Shown: positions 62,680-64,000 of the stretch, in pieces
How the letters are laid out: each line of letters opens with the position of its first letter
Numbering within the stretch: position 1 is the first letter of the stretch
Source: Saccharopolyspora endophytica
GTDB lineage: Bacteria; Actinomycetota; Actinomycetes; Mycobacteriales; Pseudonocardiaceae
Length of the DNA: 64,000 bases
Direction: 5' to 3'
NCBI RefSeq assembly: GCF_018070075.1
Contig: NZ_JAGPXE010000005.1
Coordinates: forward strand, 62,001 to 126,000
The notes under the pieces: model-generated
The model's input: only the letters and a program-made list of their open reading frames with translations
The model's database searches: none
Told to the model about the DNA's origin: nothing
Position numbers and translations under genes: made by a program

Positions 62680-63030
62680 TCAGCAACCCCCGCCCAGACC
62701 GGCCGCGCTGTCGTGGTCGATCTGCTCGTACTCGCGGCCGGCCTGCTGCAACGACTCGGCGGCGGCCTGCAGCTGGTCGCGGTACCCGCACAGCGCGGTC
62801 AACGCGTCCTCACCACCGCCGACCGATCGCTCGTTGAACAGCTCGGCCGCGTCCGTGCTGACCGGGTCACCGGCCCACGGACGGATGCGGAGCTCGGTGA
62901 TGGCGTGCTCGATCTGCAGCCCGACGGCGTCCAGGGACTCCTGCAGCGAGTTGACCAGACGCGGGATCGCGGTGGGCTCGACCTGCATCGAACCACCGGA
63001 ACCCGCGCCGTACGGCTCGGTTAACGGCAC
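62680..63030 (-). CDS. Small PE/WXG100-like ESX substrate partner
   Basis: 116 residues. Mostly helical: MQVEPTAIPRLVNSLQESLDAVGLQIEHAITEL, then a Trp-Ala-Gly turn (RPWAGDPVSTDAAELFNE), then ALCGYRDQLQAAAESLQQAGREYEQID. This is the PE/WXG100-type hairpin; it ends in Gly-Gly-Cys. GTG 63030 has GGGAGG 7 nt upstream, better placed than GTG 63045. Probably pairs with the PPE-like protein encoded next. Confidence 0.7.
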   Translation of the reverse strand: MPLTEPYGAGSGGSMQVEPTAIPRLVNSLQESLDAVGLQIEHAITELRIRPWAGDPVSTDAAELFNERSVGGGEDALTALCGYRDQLQAAAESLQQAGREYEQIDHDSAAGLGGGC

Positions 63031-63123
63031 GTCGCCCCCTCCCACAGGTGAAACGTCCGCCGGACACTGTATCCGCGATCTGTAACGCTGTGGAGTCCTC
63101 CATACGCGGGGGGTGGTGCCGGA

Positions 63124-63798
63124 TCAGGGAGTCGACTCGGACGGCAGCTCCGTCGGGGCCTCCGAGCTGGAGGTTCCCGAGGCGGGCGGGTGGGCGAGTG
63201 TGCGCACCGCCTCCTCGGCGACCCGCTGAGCGCCGGAGCACAGCTGGTCCACCGGCGGCGGTGGCTGCCCGCCGTCGTCGCGGTAGAGGACGTCGAGGTG
63301 CTGGCCCTCGGCGACGTCGACCGCCACGTTGCACGACAGGTCGAGCCCCGGGGTCTTGATCACCAGCGCGGGGAAGCCCTGCACGAGGATCGGCGTGGCT
63401 TCGACCTGCGCTGTGTCGTCGGTCCACACCCGCATGCCCTCGGTGGTGATCAGCGCCAGGCGGGCGCCGACCTTGGCCGTGGTGTTGCGGTAGCTGCAGG
63501 TGGCGGCGTTGCCGAAGCCGGCGTCGGAGTCCGGCTGCGGTTCGCGGTCGAAGCCGAGCTGGTTGCGCTGGTCGGCGGTGAGCAGCTCGCACGGGTCGAC
63601 GCCGTCCAGGCCGAGGTCGAACGGCCTCGGCGGAAGCGACGGAGGTGCGCTGGTGACCGGTGCCGGTGGTGGCGGTGGGGGCGGTGCGGTGCCGGCCGTG
63701 GGGGCGGACTGCCAGATGCCGCAACCGGTGAGGGTGAGCGCGCCGAGGCCGAGCAACGCGCTGAGACGTCGCACCCCGGTGAACCGCGAGCTGTGCAT
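63124..63798 (-). CDS. DUF3558-family lipoprotein
   Basis: 224 residues. Short basic n-region (MHSSRFTGVRR), hydrophobic core LSALLGLGALTLTGC with lipobox LTGC near residue 26, Pro-rich linker, then the DUF3558 domain (DPCELLTADQRNQLGF; GNAATCSYRNTTAK). ATG 63798 lies 7 nt after TACGGT (63806-63811), a leaderless pattern, and is preferred over starts 6 or 60 nt upstream. DUF3558 lipoproteins are often found beside ESX components in this family. Function unknown. Confidence 0.82.
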   Translation of the reverse strand: MHSSRFTGVRRLSALLGLGALTLTGCGIWQSAPTAGTAPPPPPPPAPVTSAPPSLPPRPFDLGLDGVDPCELLTADQRNQLGFDREPQPDSDAGFGNAATCSYRNTTAKVGARLALITTEGMRVWTDDTAQVEATPILVQGFPALVIKTPGLDLSCNVAVDVAEGQHLDVLYRDDGGQPPPPVDQLCSGAQRVAEEAVRTLAHPPASGTSSSEAPTELPSESTP

Positions 63799-63842
63799 GG
63801 GCATCACCGTAACGAAACGTGCTCGCAGGTGACGGTAGGTCG

Positions 63843-64000
63843 TCACCTTCGTCGCCACATGAACCAGATGATCGCCACGGTCGGCAACAGCAGCATCAGC
63901 CCGATCGGCCTCGCGACCACCACGAGCGCGAGCAGCAGCGCCACCGCGCCGACCGCCAGTGCGACGTTGCCCACCGAGGGCGCGGGGCGTGTCGTGGCGG
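63843..64000 (-). CDS. Membrane protein, C-terminal fragment
   Basis: The last 51 residues of a minus-strand gene whose start is outside the window. Frame: ...VGNVALAVGAVALLLALVVVARPIGLMLLLPTVAIIWFMWRRR, two hydrophobic segments and an Arg-rich end. Not identified. It ends 45 bp upstream of the DUF3558 gene on the same strand. Confidence 0.6.
   Translation of the reverse strand, partial: ATTRPAPSVGNVALAVGAVALLLALVVVARPIGLMLLLPTVAIIWFMWRRR

Overview
The window is high-GC actinobacterial DNA, most likely from Pseudonocardiaceae and perhaps Saccharopolyspora-like (family-level inference from gene content; no rRNA or other taxonomic marker is present). Genes are dense. Many operons use ATGA/GTGA overlaps, and many transcripts look leaderless, with TANNNT placed 6-8 nt before an ATG or GTG. 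I found no rRNA, tRNA, CRISPR array, insertion sequence or prophage.

Layout: end of FO synthase (1-447); a small membrane protein; trpS; a YihY-family protein; a D,D-carboxypeptidase; a small membrane protein; the succinate dehydrogenase operon (5.0-8.6 kb); a nucleoside ABC importer with cytidine deaminase and thymidine phosphorylase (9.0-16.2 kb); a coiled-coil protein; adenosine deaminase, an IclR regulator and an ECF sigma factor (17.8-20.4 kb); an Rv3311-like protein, an SMI1/KNR4 protein, and PadR with two duplicated HAAS membrane proteins (20.4-24.2 kb); two overlapping aldehyde dehydrogenases with deoC (24.2-27.5 kb); an XRE/DUF397 module (27.7-29.5 kb); a Zn dehydrogenase, upp, a glycosyltransferase, and deoD-pmmB-flavodoxin (29.6-36.3 kb); a Ser/Thr kinase; a seven-gene Mrp Na+/H+ antiporter operon (38.5-44.4 kb); two M20 amidohydrolases; a HAD phosphatase with a pentulose kinase; a gamma-glutamylcyclotransferase-like protein; LpdA; a DCC protein; a macrolide glycosyltransferase behind a candidate attenuator (53.4-54.8 kb); glpF-glpK, glpR and glpD (55.4-60.8 kb); and an ESX-associated cluster (61-63.8 kb).

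The backbone trpS, yihY, dacB1, sdhBADC, cdd, deoA, add, Rv3311, upp, pmmB, deoD, amiB1/amiA1, Rv3304, lpdA, glpD2 follows, from memory, the Mycobacterium tuberculosis region Rv3336c-Rv3302c. It looks like an old actinobacterial nucleoside-salvage neighbourhood into which other modules have been inserted. Together the genes import nucleosides (BMP lipoprotein plus ABC), deaminate them (cdd, add), phosphorolyse them (deoA, deoD), recover uracil (upp), interconvert the sugar phosphate (pmmB) and cleave deoxyribose 5-phosphate (deoC). Aldehyde dehydrogenase next to deoC would then oxidise the acetaldehyde.

The most interesting observations are: (1) three intergenic repeat families with different sequences that share one dyad design, ATTWC-N4-GWAAT, at fixed spacings (38 bp for one family, 24 bp for the other two); (2) a leaderless seven-residue leader peptide (MQWQLYL) with long-range inverted repeats before the macrolide glycosyltransferase, behind a WhiB7/WblC-like promoter; (3) a tandem duplication that carried the 3' end of padR along with its HAAS partner gene.
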